From Microbacterium sp. (GTDB taxonomy: Bacteria; Actinomycetota; Actinomycetes; Actinomycetales; Microbacteriaceae), in the NCBI GenBank assembly GCA_031177765.1, contig JAPSKH010000014.1, positions 1 through 56,045 on the forward strand: a DNA stretch of 56,045 bases, written 5' to 3'. How positions within the stretch are numbered: the first letter of the stretch is position 1; every line of letters starts with the position of its first letter. Positions 44,380-53,195 of this stretch are shown here, in pieces. The notes below the pieces were generated by a model. That model was not told where the DNA came from. It saw only the letters and a program-made list of their open reading frames with translations, and did no database searches. A program made the translations under genes and the position numbers.

Positions 44380-44467
44380 ATGCGGTTCGGGCGCCGATTC
44401 CACTCGGGCGACGCAGCGCCGCCGACGTCGAGCGCTCAACCTCTCGTCGTCTCCGTCGCTCCTGGGG

Positions 44468-45445
44468 TCAGAGAAGTGCGGAAACGAACGGGAGCAGGCC
44501 GAGGACGGCGAGCGAAAGCGCCAAAATGCCCGCGCCCCATAGCCGCCTCGTTCGTCGAGCCTCGGCCACCTCCGCGCGCAGCCGGGCGAAGGCGGCCAGG
44601 TCAGGGGCTTCCACAGCTGGGATTGCCCATGTCCGCGGGTCGCGAATGACGCGTGAGAGCTGATCTACATCGTCGACCGCGAGCGCCGCGGCTTGTAGCT
44701 TCAGCCACCGGACGAGTTCCGTCGCTCGCAGCACCGCGACATCCTCCGGCCGTTCCTTGAACGTGATCCGACCCGCGGCGACGATCGCGACGATAGGCCG
44801 GACCGATACAGGACGGCGCGCCGCCTGCGAAAGCATCTTCGCCACCCGGCGCGCTTCGTGCCTGCTGTTCCGGAGGTGATCGCTCGCGTGGCCAGCGATC
44901 AGCATGCGGCGGCTGCCGACCCACACGTTCTGGCCCTCGTGGTGCTTCGTGTTGATCGTGAAGACGCCGCCCGGTCCGACGACGACGTGATCGATGTCGC
45001 TTCCGGCAGAACCGACGGGAAGCGCATGGACCACCTGCCACTCCGGTCCGAGCCGGTCGAGCTCGCGCGCCACTTCCAGTTCACCGATGGCTCCGAGGTA
45101 CCACGGCAGGCTCTGCTCGGTCAGCGGACTCCTCCCGAGGATGCGCGCAAGCCGAGATCGCGGTGGCGCCGTCGCCTGCTGCCGCAGCGTCTCGGCGATC
45201 ACGGCCGCGGCGGGTGGACGTAGCTTGAGGTCGTCGAGCGGGGTGGGCGGCGTCGGCGAGGCAGCGGACATATGCCCGGAAGCAGCATCCTCGTCAGCCG
45301 GTGGCGCGGATGTCGCCACGGCGCATCCGACACAGCGGACCGTGCGCGTGGACCGCTCGTACACCGCGACGGATCCCGCGGGGAGTGCGTTGGCGCACAG
45401 CCGGCAGACGCCGTCGTATCTCAGACGCATCTGATTTTCGCTCAT
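44468..45445 (-). CDS. NERD-domain membrane-anchored protein
   Basis: The 325-residue protein begins with a small cysteine motif (CRLCA at 14-18, CVGC near 38-41) that may bind zinc. A NERD nuclease-related domain spans about 110-225 (GAIGELEVARELDRLGPEWQVVHALP, SDIDHVVVGPGGVFTINTKHH with the nuclease-type Asp and Lys). The C-terminus has a single membrane helix (LWGAGILALSLAVLGLLPFVSALL). It might process DNA or RNA at the membrane; no partner gene is visible. A GGGGATGG stretch precedes the ATG. Confidence 0.85.
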   Translation of the reverse strand: MSENQMRLRYDGVCRLCANALPAGSVAVYERSTRTVRCVGCAVATSAPPADEDAASGHMSAASPTPPTPLDDLKLRPPAAAVIAETLRQQATAPPRSRLARILGRSPLTEQSLPWYLGAIGELEVARELDRLGPEWQVVHALPVGSAGSDIDHVVVGPGGVFTINTKHHEGQNVWVGSRRMLIAGHASDHLRNSRHEARRVAKMLSQAARRPVSVRPIVAIVAAGRITFKERPEDVAVLRATELVRWLKLQAAALAVDDVDQLSRVIRDPRTWAIPAVEAPDLAAFARLRAEVAEARRTRRLWGAGILALSLAVLGLLPFVSALL

Positions 45446-45469
45446 CCATCCCCGATCCGACAGCTGCGG

Positions 45470-45868
45470 TCAGACTAGCGATCGGCGACAGTGCAGCGGC
45501 GCAGCGCACCGGGCAGTCGACTGCCTGCCGCACCACGGCCGAGCGACGAAGATGAACTCCTCGACCTGCTCCCTGGGTGAGCGGCTTCGGGCTGAACAGC
45601 ACGCGGGTGTGCTCGACATCCGCCAGCCGGTCGACGCGGTGAAGCGCATGCGCTCGTGGTCGCGGCATGCCAAAGCCAGCTCACCGAGTGTCTGCTTCGA
45701 GACCGCAGCGCCCGCGTTGATACCGGCCGCCTGCGCCGTCTCGGCCAGGGCGTGCACGTCCCGCCGCAGGGGAGCAGGCAGCACGCGCTCGACGCTTGCG
45801 AGCGCCGGTATTGCGTTTCGTTCGCTCGCTGTGATTCTCGCCCAACGATCGAGGTGAGGGGGTGGCAC
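45470..45868 (-). pseudogene. Broken WYL/YafY-type transcriptional regulator
   Basis: Protein fragments of a WYL-domain regulator lie in several frames. One frame gives ASVERVLPAPLRRDVHALAE and, further on, LGELALACRDHERMRF, a typical pre-WYL linker. A second frame, starting about 45656, gives HRVDRLADVEHTRVLFSPKP, the end of the WYL region, and the first frame then resumes as PREQVEEFIFVARPW. The HTH part and about 40 residues of the core are missing. At least two frameshifts and a deletion make expression as an intact protein impossible. Confidence 0.7.
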
Positions 45869-45872
45869 GCGC

Positions 45873-46961
45873 TCAACGACCAGCGCCCGGGGGAGCGACC
45901 GACTCCCGGGGGACCAGCCGCTGCTCGAGCACCCGTGTCACCGGCGGGGCGCCGTCCCCGCGGATCCGCCGGATCAGCAGCCGCGCCGCCTCGGCGCCGA
46001 TCTCGTGAATCGGCTGCGACATGACCGTGATGGTCGGGGTGCTGACGCCGGTCCAGTCGGCGTCATCGAAGGCGACGAGCGAAAGGTCGTCGGGGATGCG
46101 GCGGCCCAGCGTCAGCGCGGTTCGGTAGACGCCGAGCGCGATGAGGCTGTCCGAGCTCACGATCGCCGTGATGCCGAGGTCGGCATCCTGCAGGAGCCGG
46201 CGCGTGAGCGCCTCGACCCCGTCCCGGCGGGCGTTCAGGTGCACGAACGACGCGGGATCCGGTACGCCGGCATCCGTGAGCGCGCCGACGAAGCCGTCGA
46301 CACGATCGGCGACCGACGTCGCCAGGATCTGATCGCCGAGCCGATAGTCCCCGGGATGGTCGATCGTCGAGATGAAGGCGATGCGGCGGTGTCCGGCATC
46401 CAGCAGCAGCTGGGTGAGGGTGCGCGCACCGGTGCGATTCGCCGCGATGACCGTGTCGACCTCGAGGTCTGCGACCGCGCGGTCGAAGAGGACGAGCGGT
46501 CGGCCGGCGTCGAGGACCGGGCGGAGGTTGCCGGGGTCGACCGATGAGGCCGGGGCGACGAGGAGGCCGTCGACGCGCTTGGCGAGCTGCACGCTCAGGG
46601 CCTTCGCCTCGGTCTCGGGGTCTTCGTCGGAGTTGGAGAGGATGAGGTCGAGACCGGCGGCGGCTGCGACATCCGACGCCCCGCGGGTCGCCTGCGCGAA
46701 GAAGGGGTTCTCGATGTCGCCGACGACGATGCCGATCGTGTTGGAGCGGCCGGTGCTCATGGTCCTCGCGAGCGCGTTGGGGCGGTAGCCGAGCTCTTCG
46801 GCGGCCGCCTGCACCCGGTCACGCACCGACTCGCTCACCGCGCCGTAGTCGCCGAGGGCTCGGGCCGCCGTCGCCTTCGAGACGCCGGCCGCTCGGGCGA
46901 CGTCGGTGACCGTCACCTCGCGCCGGCCGTGGCCGTTCCCGTTGCCGTTGTCGGCGCTCAC
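45873..46961 (-). CDS. LacI-family regulator of the amino-acid-type ABC locus
   Basis: The 362-residue regulator has the LacI DNA-binding motif VTDVARAAGVSKATAARALGDYGAVS and hinge GYRPNALARTMS, then the two-lobed sensor domain. It is transcribed divergently from the ABC binding-protein gene, whose leader contains two palindromes with TGAGACCGGTCTCA, the obvious operators. GGAGGAC precedes GTG 46961. A LacI protein controlling an amino-acid-type transporter suggests that the imported compound is a sugar derivative or a conjugate. Confidence 0.9.
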   Translation of the reverse strand: MSADNGNGNGHGRREVTVTDVARAAGVSKATAARALGDYGAVSESVRDRVQAAAEELGYRPNALARTMSTGRSNTIGIVVGDIENPFFAQATRGASDVAAAAGLDLILSNSDEDPETEAKALSVQLAKRVDGLLVAPASSVDPGNLRPVLDAGRPLVLFDRAVADLEVDTVIAANRTGARTLTQLLLDAGHRRIAFISTIDHPGDYRLGDQILATSVADRVDGFVGALTDAGVPDPASFVHLNARRDGVEALTRRLLQDADLGITAIVSSDSLIALGVYRTALTLGRRIPDDLSLVAFDDADWTGVSTPTITVMSQPIHEIGAEAARLLIRRIRGDGAPPVTRVLEQRLVPRESVAPPGAGR

Positions 46962-46981
46962 ATGTCCTCCGGACTTTTTTC

Positions 46982-47011
46982 TTGACTTCGCTCCAGAGTG
47001 TCACGTACTGT
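46982..47011 (+). promoter_or_regulatory. Promoter of the amino-acid-type ABC operon
   Basis: TTGACT (46982-46987) and TACTGT (47006-47011) are separated by 18 bp, matching a sigma-70-type promoter. Predicted transcription would begin around 47018, just before the first operator. Confidence 0.6.
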
Positions 47012-47023
47012 CCCTGGAAACGG

Positions 47024-47064
47024 ATTGAGACCGGTCTCAATCTAACCACTTGAGACCGGTCTCA
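47024..47064 (+). promoter_or_regulatory. Tandem LacI operators
   Basis: A perfect 18-bp palindrome ATTGAGACCGGTCTCAAT (47024-47041) and a 14-bp copy TGAGACCGGTCTCA (47051-47064) have centres 25 bp apart. Both lie downstream of the promoter, so bound repressor would block elongation or initiation. Confidence 0.8.
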
Positions 47065-47133
47065 CCAAGGAAAACTCCCCGAAACATCCGTGTAACCGAC
47101 CACCGACTGCAGCACCCTTCCGGAAGGACTCCC

Positions 47134-48012
47134 GTGAAGCTCCACACCCTCCGCCGCGCCGTCATCGGCACCGTCGCCGCCGCGGCCACCGCCCTGGCGC
47201 TCACCGCCTGCGCATCCGGCGCCGCCAATTCCGGCGCGACCGGCAGCGCCGACGACAACCCGTACGGGCTCATCACGCCCGGCCAGATCCGCGTCGCCAG
47301 CCTCGGCGACTCCAAGCCCTACACCTTCACCGACGAGAGCGGCGAGTTCACCGGCTTCGACGTCGAGCTCTTCACCGACGTCGCCCACCGCATCGGCATC
47401 GACGACGTCGTCTTCACCGGCCAGGACTTCTCGGGCCTTCTCGCGGCTGTCGCGAACGGTCAGTTCGACGTCGGTGTCGCCGCGATCGGCATCACCGAGG
47501 AGCGCAAGCAGACCGTCGACTTCTCGGACGGCTACCTCGCCGGATACCTCACGGTGATGGCGAGCCCGGATGCCGACATCGCCGATGAGGGCGACCTCGA
47601 CGGCAAGCGCCTCGGCGTCGTGCAGGGAACGCTGCAGGAGGCGTACGCGGTGAAGAACTTCACCGACACCGAGCTCGTCCGCTTCCCCGACAACAACGCC
47701 GCGATCTCGGCCGTGGTGAGCGGTGCGGTCGACGCGCACTTCCTCGACTACGAGGCGGCCAAGGAGTACGCCGAGCAGTACGGGCTCGAGAACGCCATCG
47801 ACATCCCGTCGTTCGATGCCCCGGCCGGCTTCGCGATCGCCAAGGGCAACGACGCGTTCAAGGACGCACTGAACGAGGCGCTCCACGAGGCCATGGAGGA
47901 CGGCACCTGGAAGGAGCTGTACCAGAAGTGGTTCCCGGGCTCCCCGATGCCCGACCAGTACCTCCCGTCGGACGAGCAGACCCCGACCCCGTCGGAGTCC
48001 CCGACGGAGTAA
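47134..48012 (+). CDS. Family-3 ABC solute-binding lipoprotein
   Basis: The 292-residue lipoprotein has lipobox LTAC (Cys26) and the polar amino-acid binding fold ([58 protein letters not shown]). It is the receptor for the permease and ATPase that follow. GGAAGG precedes GTG 47134. The C-terminus is Pro/Glu/Ser-rich. A 13-bp hairpin lies between this gene and the permease. Confidence 0.93.
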   Translation: MKLHTLRRAVIGTVAAAATALALTACASGAANSGATGSADDNPYGLITPGQIRVASLGDSKPYTFTDESGEFTGFDVELFTDVAHRIGIDDVVFTGQDFSGLLAAVANGQFDVGVAAIGITEERKQTVDFSDGYLAGYLTVMASPDADIADEGDLDGKRLGVVQGTLQEAYAVKNFTDTELVRFPDNNAAISAVVSGAVDAHFLDYEAAKEYAEQYGLENAIDIPSFDAPAGFAIAKGNDAFKDALNEALHEAMEDGTWKELYQKWFPGSPMPDQYLPSDEQTPTPSESPTE

Positions 48013-48018
48013 GGACCC

Positions 48019-48055
48019 GCCGGTGCGAGCCCGCCGCAGAACGGCTCGCACCGGC
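48019..48055 (+). terminator. Intra-operon hairpin after binding-protein gene
   Basis: GCCGGTGCGAGCC (48019-48031) pairs perfectly with GGCTCGCACCGGC (48043-48055) over an 11-nt loop, 6 bp after the stop codon. This is the third binding-protein gene of the window with such a hairpin. Confidence 0.7.
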
Positions 48056-48081
48056 ATCCCTCCTCTCTTAGGAAACCAACC

Positions 48082-48876
48082 ATGGACAACTGGCTCGACA
48101 ACCTCGCCAAGACCTTCTTGGACTTCGAGGCGATGGCGCAGGTCTTCCCGCAGCTGCTGACCATCGGCCTGGTCAACACCTTGGTGATCTCGGTGGCCGC
48201 CACCGTCATCGGCATCGTGCTCGGCATGGTCGTCGCGATCATGGGCATCTCGCCCGCGCGGTGGCTGCGCGTTCCCGCCCGCATCTACACGGACATCTTC
48301 CGCGGCCTCCCCGCCATCCTCACCATCCTCCTCATCGGGCAGGGCTTCGCCCGGCTCAGCCAGCAGATCTTCGGACCGTCGCCGTACCCGCTCGGCATCC
48401 TCGCCCTCTCGCTCATCGCGTCGGCGTACATCGGAGAGATCTTCCGCGCCGGCATCCAGTCGGTCGAACGCGGTCAGCTCGAAGCGTGCCGCGCCCTGGG
48501 CATGAGCTACGGCAAGGCGATGGCGCTCGTCGTCGTGCCGCAGGGCATCCGGCGGGTGCTGCCGGCGCTCGTGAACCAGTTCATCGCGATCGTGAAGGAC
48601 TCCTCGCTGGTGTACTTCCTGGGCCTCCTGGTCTCGGAGCGCGAGCTGTTCCGCGTCGGTCAGGATGCCGCCGTGCTCACCGGCAACCTCTCGCCGCTGG
48701 TGCTCGCCGGCATGTTCTACCTCGTCATCACGGTGCCGCTGACCCACCTCGTCAACTACTTCGACAACAAGTTCCGCACCGGACGCCGCAAGGCGACACC
48801 GCCCAAGAGCGGCCTGGACGAGGTCGAGGAGACCCGCACTCCGAGCCCCGCGCTGACCTACGGAGAGAACACATGA
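48082..48876 (+). CDS. Amino-acid-type ABC permease
   Basis: The 264-residue HisM/GlnP-type permease has five membrane segments and the EAA loop (GQLEACRALGMSYGKAMALVVVPQGIRRVLPAL region, about 133-165). The motif YTDIFRGLPAILTILLI near residue 70 is diagnostic. It forms a homodimeric channel. Its end overlaps the ATPase start by 4 nt. The C-terminal tail is charged. Confidence 0.93.
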   Translation: MDNWLDNLAKTFLDFEAMAQVFPQLLTIGLVNTLVISVAATVIGIVLGMVVAIMGISPARWLRVPARIYTDIFRGLPAILTILLIGQGFARLSQQIFGPSPYPLGILALSLIASAYIGEIFRAGIQSVERGQLEACRALGMSYGKAMALVVVPQGIRRVLPALVNQFIAIVKDSSLVYFLGLLVSERELFRVGQDAAVLTGNLSPLVLAGMFYLVITVPLTHLVNYFDNKFRTGRRKATPPKSGLDEVEETRTPSPALTYGENT

Positions 48877-49643
48877 CCTACACCTCACCGGTGCCTGTCA
48901 CCGACGGGCGGTTCTACGCCGGCTCCAGCCTCGAGCTGCGGAACCTCACCATGGCCTACGGCGAGATCGACGTCCTCCGCGACGTGAGCCTCGAGGTCGC
49001 CCCCGGCACGACGACGTGCATCATCGGCCCCTCCGGCTCCGGCAAGTCCACGCTGCTGCGCGGCGTGAACCGGCTGCACGAGCCGAAGTCCGGCGACGTG
49101 CTGCTGGCGGGGGAGTCGATCCTCGGCAAGAAGCCGGATGCCGTCCGCAAGCGCATCGGCCTCGTCTTCCAGCACTTCAACCTCTTCCCCGACCACACCG
49201 CGCTCGAGAACGTCGCGCTCGCGGTGCGGCACGTGAAGGGGCTGTCGAAGGGCGAGTCCCGCAGGATCGCGCACCAGCGGCTCGCCGAAGTGGGGCTCGC
49301 CGAGCGCACCGACCACCGGCCGCGCGACCTCTCCGGCGGGCAGCAGCAGCGCGTCGCGATCGCCCGGGCCCTTGCCATGGAGCCGGAGGTCATGCTCTTC
49401 GACGAGGCCACCAGCGCCCTCGACCCCGAGCTCGTCAAGGGCGTCCTCAACCTCATGGCAGGCCTTGCCCAGCGCGGCATGACGATGCTCGTCGTGACCC
49501 ACGAGATGGGCTTCGCCCGGAAGGTCGCCGACCAGGTCGTCTTCATGGACGAGGGCCGCGTCGTCGAGGCCGGCCACCCGGACGACCTCTTCGAGCGCCC
49601 GCAGAGCCCGCGGTTGCAGCGCTTCCTCTCGGAGGTGCTGTGA
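48873..49643 (+). CDS. Amino-acid-type ABC ATPase
   Basis: The 256-residue HisP/GlnQ-type ATPase has Walker A GPSGSGKST (about 52-60), Q-loop VFQHFNLFPDHTALENV, signature LSGGQQQR, Walker B VMLFDEATSALDPE and switch TH in VVTHEM. It energises the adjacent permease. The ATG overlaps the permease stop, and the following oxidoreductase ATG shares one base with its own stop codon, so all are in one operon. Confidence 0.94.
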   Translation: MTYTSPVPVTDGRFYAGSSLELRNLTMAYGEIDVLRDVSLEVAPGTTTCIIGPSGSGKSTLLRGVNRLHEPKSGDVLLAGESILGKKPDAVRKRIGLVFQHFNLFPDHTALENVALAVRHVKGLSKGESRRIAHQRLAEVGLAERTDHRPRDLSGGQQQRVAIARALAMEPEVMLFDEATSALDPELVKGVLNLMAGLAQRGMTMLVVTHEMGFARKVADQVVFMDEGRVVEAGHPDDLFERPQSPRLQRFLSEVL

Positions 49644-50701
49644 TGACGGATGCCACGGCTCCGCGTGCGCGCATCCGCACGGCGGTCGTCGGGTTCGGCA
49701 CCGCCGGGCGCGTCTTCCACGCGCCGTTCCTCGAGGCGGACCCCGCGTACTCGCTCGACGTCGTCGTGACCTCGAACCCGGAGCGTCGGGCGGAGGCCGC
49801 GGTGCGGCATCCCGCCGCTCGCGTCGTCGACCGTCCTTCGGATGTGTGGGACCTCGCTGAGGAGCTCGACCTCGTCGTGATCGGATCGCCGAGCGGCACG
49901 CACGCGGCGCTCGCCGCCGCGGCCCTGGATGCCGGACTCGACGTCGTCGTCGACAAGCCCTTCGCCGTCACGGCCGAGGAGGGGCGTGCGCTGATCGCCC
50001 AGGCCCAGCGGCTGGGGCGGAAGCTGACGGTGTTCCAGAACCGGCGGTGGGACGGCGACTTCAGAACCGTCCGGTCGCTCGTCGCCGACGGGCGGCTGGG
50101 GGAGGTGCACCGGTTCGAGTCGCGGTTCGAGTGGTTCAAACCCTCCCCGCCGGCCTCCTGGAAGACCGAGGCGACCGTGGCAGAAGGCGGCGGCATCCTG
50201 TACGACCTCGGCACGCACCTCATCGACCAGGCCGTGCAGCTGTTCGGGCCCGTCGCCGACCTGTACGCGGAGGTCGGGCGACGCCGGGCCGGTGCGGTCG
50301 CCGATGACGACGTGTTCCTCGCGCTGCAGCACCGGTCGGGCGTGACGTCGCACCTGTGGATGAACGGCCTGGCGCCCGTCCCCGGCCCGCGCTTCCACCT
50401 CGTCGGCTCACGCGCCGGGTACACCAGCTGGGGCCTCGACGGACAGGAACCGGCGCTCAAGTCCGGGGCGCTCCCCACCGACCCGGGCTTCGGCGAGACG
50501 CCCGAGGAGCGCTGGGGCGTGCTCGGCGCCGGCGACGACGTCACGCGGGTGCCCACGCTGCGCGGCGACTACGGCGGCTTCTATCGGCTGCTCGCCGACG
50601 CGCTCCGCGGCGACGGACCGCTTCCGGTCGACCCGGCCGACGCCGTCGGCGTGCTCGAGCTGATCGAGCGGGCGCATGCCGAGGCATCCGCCCGCGTCTG
50701 A
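49643..50701 (+). CDS. Gfo/Idh/MocA-family oxidoreductase
   Basis: The 352-residue NAD(P)-dependent enzyme has an N-terminal Rossmann fold (VVGFGTAGRVFHAPFL near 16-31) and the family motif DKPF with the catalytic Lys, followed by the substrate domain with GGGILYDLGTHLIDQA. Members oxidise or reduce sugars, inositols or opine-like compounds. It is co-transcribed with an ABC transporter and an FAD oxidoreductase, which suggests the first steps in breakdown of the imported ligand. GGAGG lies upstream of ATG 49643. Confidence 0.9.
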   Translation: MTDATAPRARIRTAVVGFGTAGRVFHAPFLEADPAYSLDVVVTSNPERRAEAAVRHPAARVVDRPSDVWDLAEELDLVVIGSPSGTHAALAAAALDAGLDVVVDKPFAVTAEEGRALIAQAQRLGRKLTVFQNRRWDGDFRTVRSLVADGRLGEVHRFESRFEWFKPSPPASWKTEATVAEGGGILYDLGTHLIDQAVQLFGPVADLYAEVGRRRAGAVADDDVFLALQHRSGVTSHLWMNGLAPVPGPRFHLVGSRAGYTSWGLDGQEPALKSGALPTDPGFGETPEERWGVLGAGDDVTRVPTLRGDYGGFYRLLADALRGDGPLPVDPADAVGVLELIERAHAEASARV

Positions 50702-50729
50702 ACCATACGAAACGAGAGAGACACTTCGC

Positions 50730-51911
50730 ATGACCACCTCCCCGTCCCCGTCCGTCGTCGTGATCGGCGGCGGCATCCTCGGCGCCTCGACCGCCGCGCA
50801 CCTCTCCCGCAGCGGCGCACAGGTGACGCTCGTCACCGCCGGCGCGCTCGCCGACGGCGCGTCCGGACGCTCGATCGCGTGGCTCAACTCGTCGGGCGCG
50901 CGCACCCCCGAGTACCACTACCTGCGCCTCATCGCGATGGAGCGCTACCGCACGTGGCGCCTGCGCCGGCCGGAAAGCGCGTCGTACCTGCGCTTCGACG
51001 GCGCGCTGAAATGGGCCGGTCCCGACGAGAGCTTCCGCGAGACCTTCGCGTTCGAGCGCTCCGGCGGCTACGACGCGCTCTGGCTCTCGCGTGAGGACGT
51101 GGCGCGCTTCGCGCCGGACGTGGACGTGGATGCCGTCGCCGACGAGGGCGCGATCTACAACCCCGCCGAGGGCTGGGTGAATCTGCCCGACCTCATCGCG
51201 GCTCTGATCGCGGAGGCGGAATCGGCGGGGGCTCGCGTCCTGACCGGCGTCGGCGAGGCGCGAGTGGACGTTCAGGACGGGGTCGCCATGGGGGTCGTGC
51301 TCGCCGACGGTACGCGTCTGGCCGCCGACCGCGTGGTGCTGGCGACCGGTCCGGCCGTGCCGGCGCACCTCGCTGCGCTCGGCGTGACGGTTCCGGATGC
51401 CACGCCCGCCGCGTTCGTCCTCTTCACCGACCCGGTCGATCTCGAGGTGCGCACCGTGCTCAACACCCCGCGCGTCGCGGTGCGGCCGACGCCGGACGGA
51501 CGGCTCGTGCTCGACGCCGACTGGGCCGAGAAGTCCGTGCTCGTCGGCGACGACGGCTCCATCACCGTGCCCGAGGAGTCGGTGCAGGGGCTGCTCGACG
51601 AGGCCTCGCGCGTCCTCGCGGGAAACCCCACGTTGACCGCATCACGCGTCGGCGCCGGCTTCAAACCGATCCCCGGGGATGGCGAGCCGGTGGTGGGCGC
51701 CGTGCCTGGTATCGACGGACTCTCGGTGCTCTTCACGCATTCGGGCGCGACGCTCGGCCTCATCCTCGGCGAGCTCGTAGCCGAGGAGATCATCACCGGC
51801 GCGCCGTCGCCCGTGCTGTCCGCGTTCCGCCTCGACCGCTTCGCGGCCGAGACGGAGGGCAGGTCGGACGGCGTCGCGACCGGCGCGTGGGAGCCCGTCG
51901 CGCAGCAGTAG
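50730..51911 (+). CDS. DadA-like FAD-dependent oxidoreductase
   Basis: The 393-residue enzyme has an N-terminal FAD-binding Rossmann motif VVVIGGGILGASTAAHL and a C-terminal GAGFKPIPGDGEPVVGAVPGIDGLSVLFTHSGATLG region, the DAO fold of D-amino-acid, sarcosine or opine oxidases. It would oxidise an amine carbon of a substrate brought in by the upstream transporter. GAGAGA precedes the ATG. It ends the plus-strand operon; a dispersed repeat and a convergent LacI gene follow. Confidence 0.88.
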   Translation: MTTSPSPSVVVIGGGILGASTAAHLSRSGAQVTLVTAGALADGASGRSIAWLNSSGARTPEYHYLRLIAMERYRTWRLRRPESASYLRFDGALKWAGPDESFRETFAFERSGGYDALWLSREDVARFAPDVDVDAVADEGAIYNPAEGWVNLPDLIAALIAEAESAGARVLTGVGEARVDVQDGVAMGVVLADGTRLAADRVVLATGPAVPAHLAALGVTVPDATPAAFVLFTDPVDLEVRTVLNTPRVAVRPTPDGRLVLDADWAEKSVLVGDDGSITVPEESVQGLLDEASRVLAGNPTLTASRVGAGFKPIPGDGEPVVGAVPGIDGLSVLFTHSGATLGLILGELVAEEIITGAPSPVLSAFRLDRFAAETEGRSDGVATGAWEPVAQQ

Positions 51912-52004
51912 CCGGTGTGCCGAGACGCCGGGGCGCGGTGTGTGACGCGCTGCGGCGTCTCGGTGCCTCTGGCCGTTCCTCGTGGCTTCTCGACGGGCGT
52001 GAAG

Positions 52005-52038
52005 GCGTTCCGTCTCGCTTCGCTCGCTCAGCGACCGG
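52005..52038 (-). repeat. Dispersed 34-bp repeat, copy 1
   Basis: The sequence GCGTTCCGTCTCGCTTCGCT followed by CGCTCAGCGACCGG is nearly identical to two copies near the window end (55777 and 55831). This copy lies at the 3' end of the LacI gene and includes its stop codon (52028-52030) and last codons. Confidence 0.75.
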
Positions 52039-53050
52039 CGAGCGGTGCGGTGGAGCGGCGGGGGATCAGGGTGGGCATGAAGCGGCGCAGGTTCGCGCGC
52101 TCGCCGGGCGTCGGGTGGAAGAGCTGATCCATCGCGGAGGCGGCGATCTGGTCGAATGGCACCTTCACCGACGTGAGCGGCACGGGCAGCTGCGCCGCGA
52201 GCGGGATGTCGTTGTACCCGACGACGGAGAGATCGTGGCCGACGCTGAGGCCGAGCTTCGTCGCGGCGCTCACGACCCCGATGGCGAGGTTGTCGTTGGC
52301 AGCGAAGATCGCGGTCGGCCGGTCATCGGTGTCGAGGAGGGCGTGACCTGCGCCGACGCCGGCTTCGACGCCGTAGCCGGTCGACAGGATCCGGTCGGGC
52401 CGCAGCGACGCACCCTGTTCCGTCACGGCCCGTGTGGCGCCCGCGAGACGATCCAGCGCGCTCGACGTGAACGACGGACCGGTGACGACGGCGATATCGC
52501 GGTGGCCGAGGTCGAGGAGGTGGCGGGCGGCGAAGTATCCGCCCGCGTTGTCATCGCCGAGCGATGAGGGGCTCACCCCGTCGGTGCGCAGGACGAGAGC
52601 GTGACGGATGCCGCGCTCGCGCAGCGATGCCGGCAGCGCATCGTCGAGGCGGGCGGTTGCGAGGATGAGGCCGTCGACCCCACGGTCGAGGAGGCGCTCA
52701 GTCGCCTGGCGCTCCTCCTCCGGGTCGTCCCCGCACGTCGCGACGACGGCGAAATAGCCGCGCGCGCGGGCGGTCCGCTCGATGGCCTCGAACATGAGCG
52801 CCATGACGGTGTCGGCGAGACGCGGGACGAGCGCGCCGATGGTCGCGGTCTCCCCGCGACGGAGGCTCGACGCGAAGACGTTGCGACGGTAGCCGAGCTC
52901 GTCGGCGATCCGCCGCACCTTCTCGGCGGTGGCGGAGCGCGACGGGCGCGTCCTCTCGTCGAGCACCCGGCTGACGGTCGAGATGCTGACGCCGGCGGCG
53001 ACGGCGACATCGCGAAGCGTCACCACCGACGCATCGATGCGATCGCTCAC
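52028..53050 (-). CDS. LacI-family regulator of the aldolase/Nramp genes
   Basis: The 340-residue regulator has the LacI motif VTLRDVAVAAGVSISTVSRVLDERTRPS and hinge LGYRRNVFASSLRRG, then a two-lobed sensor. It diverges from the DapA-type gene, whose promoter overlaps TTGCAA and AACGTT repeats typical of LacI sites. I choose GTG 53050 because GGAGGGAG lies upstream; GTG 53056 sits inside that ribosome site. The final codons overlap a dispersed repeat. Confidence 0.9.
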   Translation of the reverse strand: MSDRIDASVVTLRDVAVAAGVSISTVSRVLDERTRPSRSATAEKVRRIADELGYRRNVFASSLRRGETATIGALVPRLADTVMALMFEAIERTARARGYFAVVATCGDDPEEERQATERLLDRGVDGLILATARLDDALPASLRERGIRHALVLRTDGVSPSSLGDDNAGGYFAARHLLDLGHRDIAVVTGPSFTSSALDRLAGATRAVTEQGASLRPDRILSTGYGVEAGVGAGHALLDTDDRPTAIFAANDNLAIGVVSAATKLGLSVGHDLSVVGYNDIPLAAQLPVPLTSVKVPFDQIAASAMDQLFHPTPGERANLRRFMPTLIPRRSTAPLAGR

Positions 53051-53098
53051 GGCCACCTCCCTCCGTGCGAGTCAATCTAGCCCCGCCTACGCGATTGC

Positions 53099-53127
53099 TT
53101 GACAGCATCCGCTCCGGCAAGCATACT
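53099..53127 (+). promoter_or_regulatory. Promoter of the aldolase/Nramp operon
   Basis: TTGACA (53099-53104) is a perfect -35 box, 17 bp before CATACT (53122-53127). Predicted start of transcription is near 53134, inside the operator cluster. Confidence 0.7.
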
Positions 53128-53162
53128 TGCAATCGTTCTTGCAAACGTTCCCGACAACGTTT
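53127..53162 (+). promoter_or_regulatory. LacI-type operator cluster
   Basis: TTGCAA occurs at 53127-53132 and 53139-53144, separated by 6 bp and each a palindrome. AAACGTT (53143-53149) and AACGTTT (53156-53162) form an inverted repeat with a 6-bp spacer. The arrangement fits one or two sites for the divergent LacI-family protein. Confidence 0.6.
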
Positions 53163-53195
53163 CCGCAAGGTATCGATTCAACTGAGGAGCCAACG

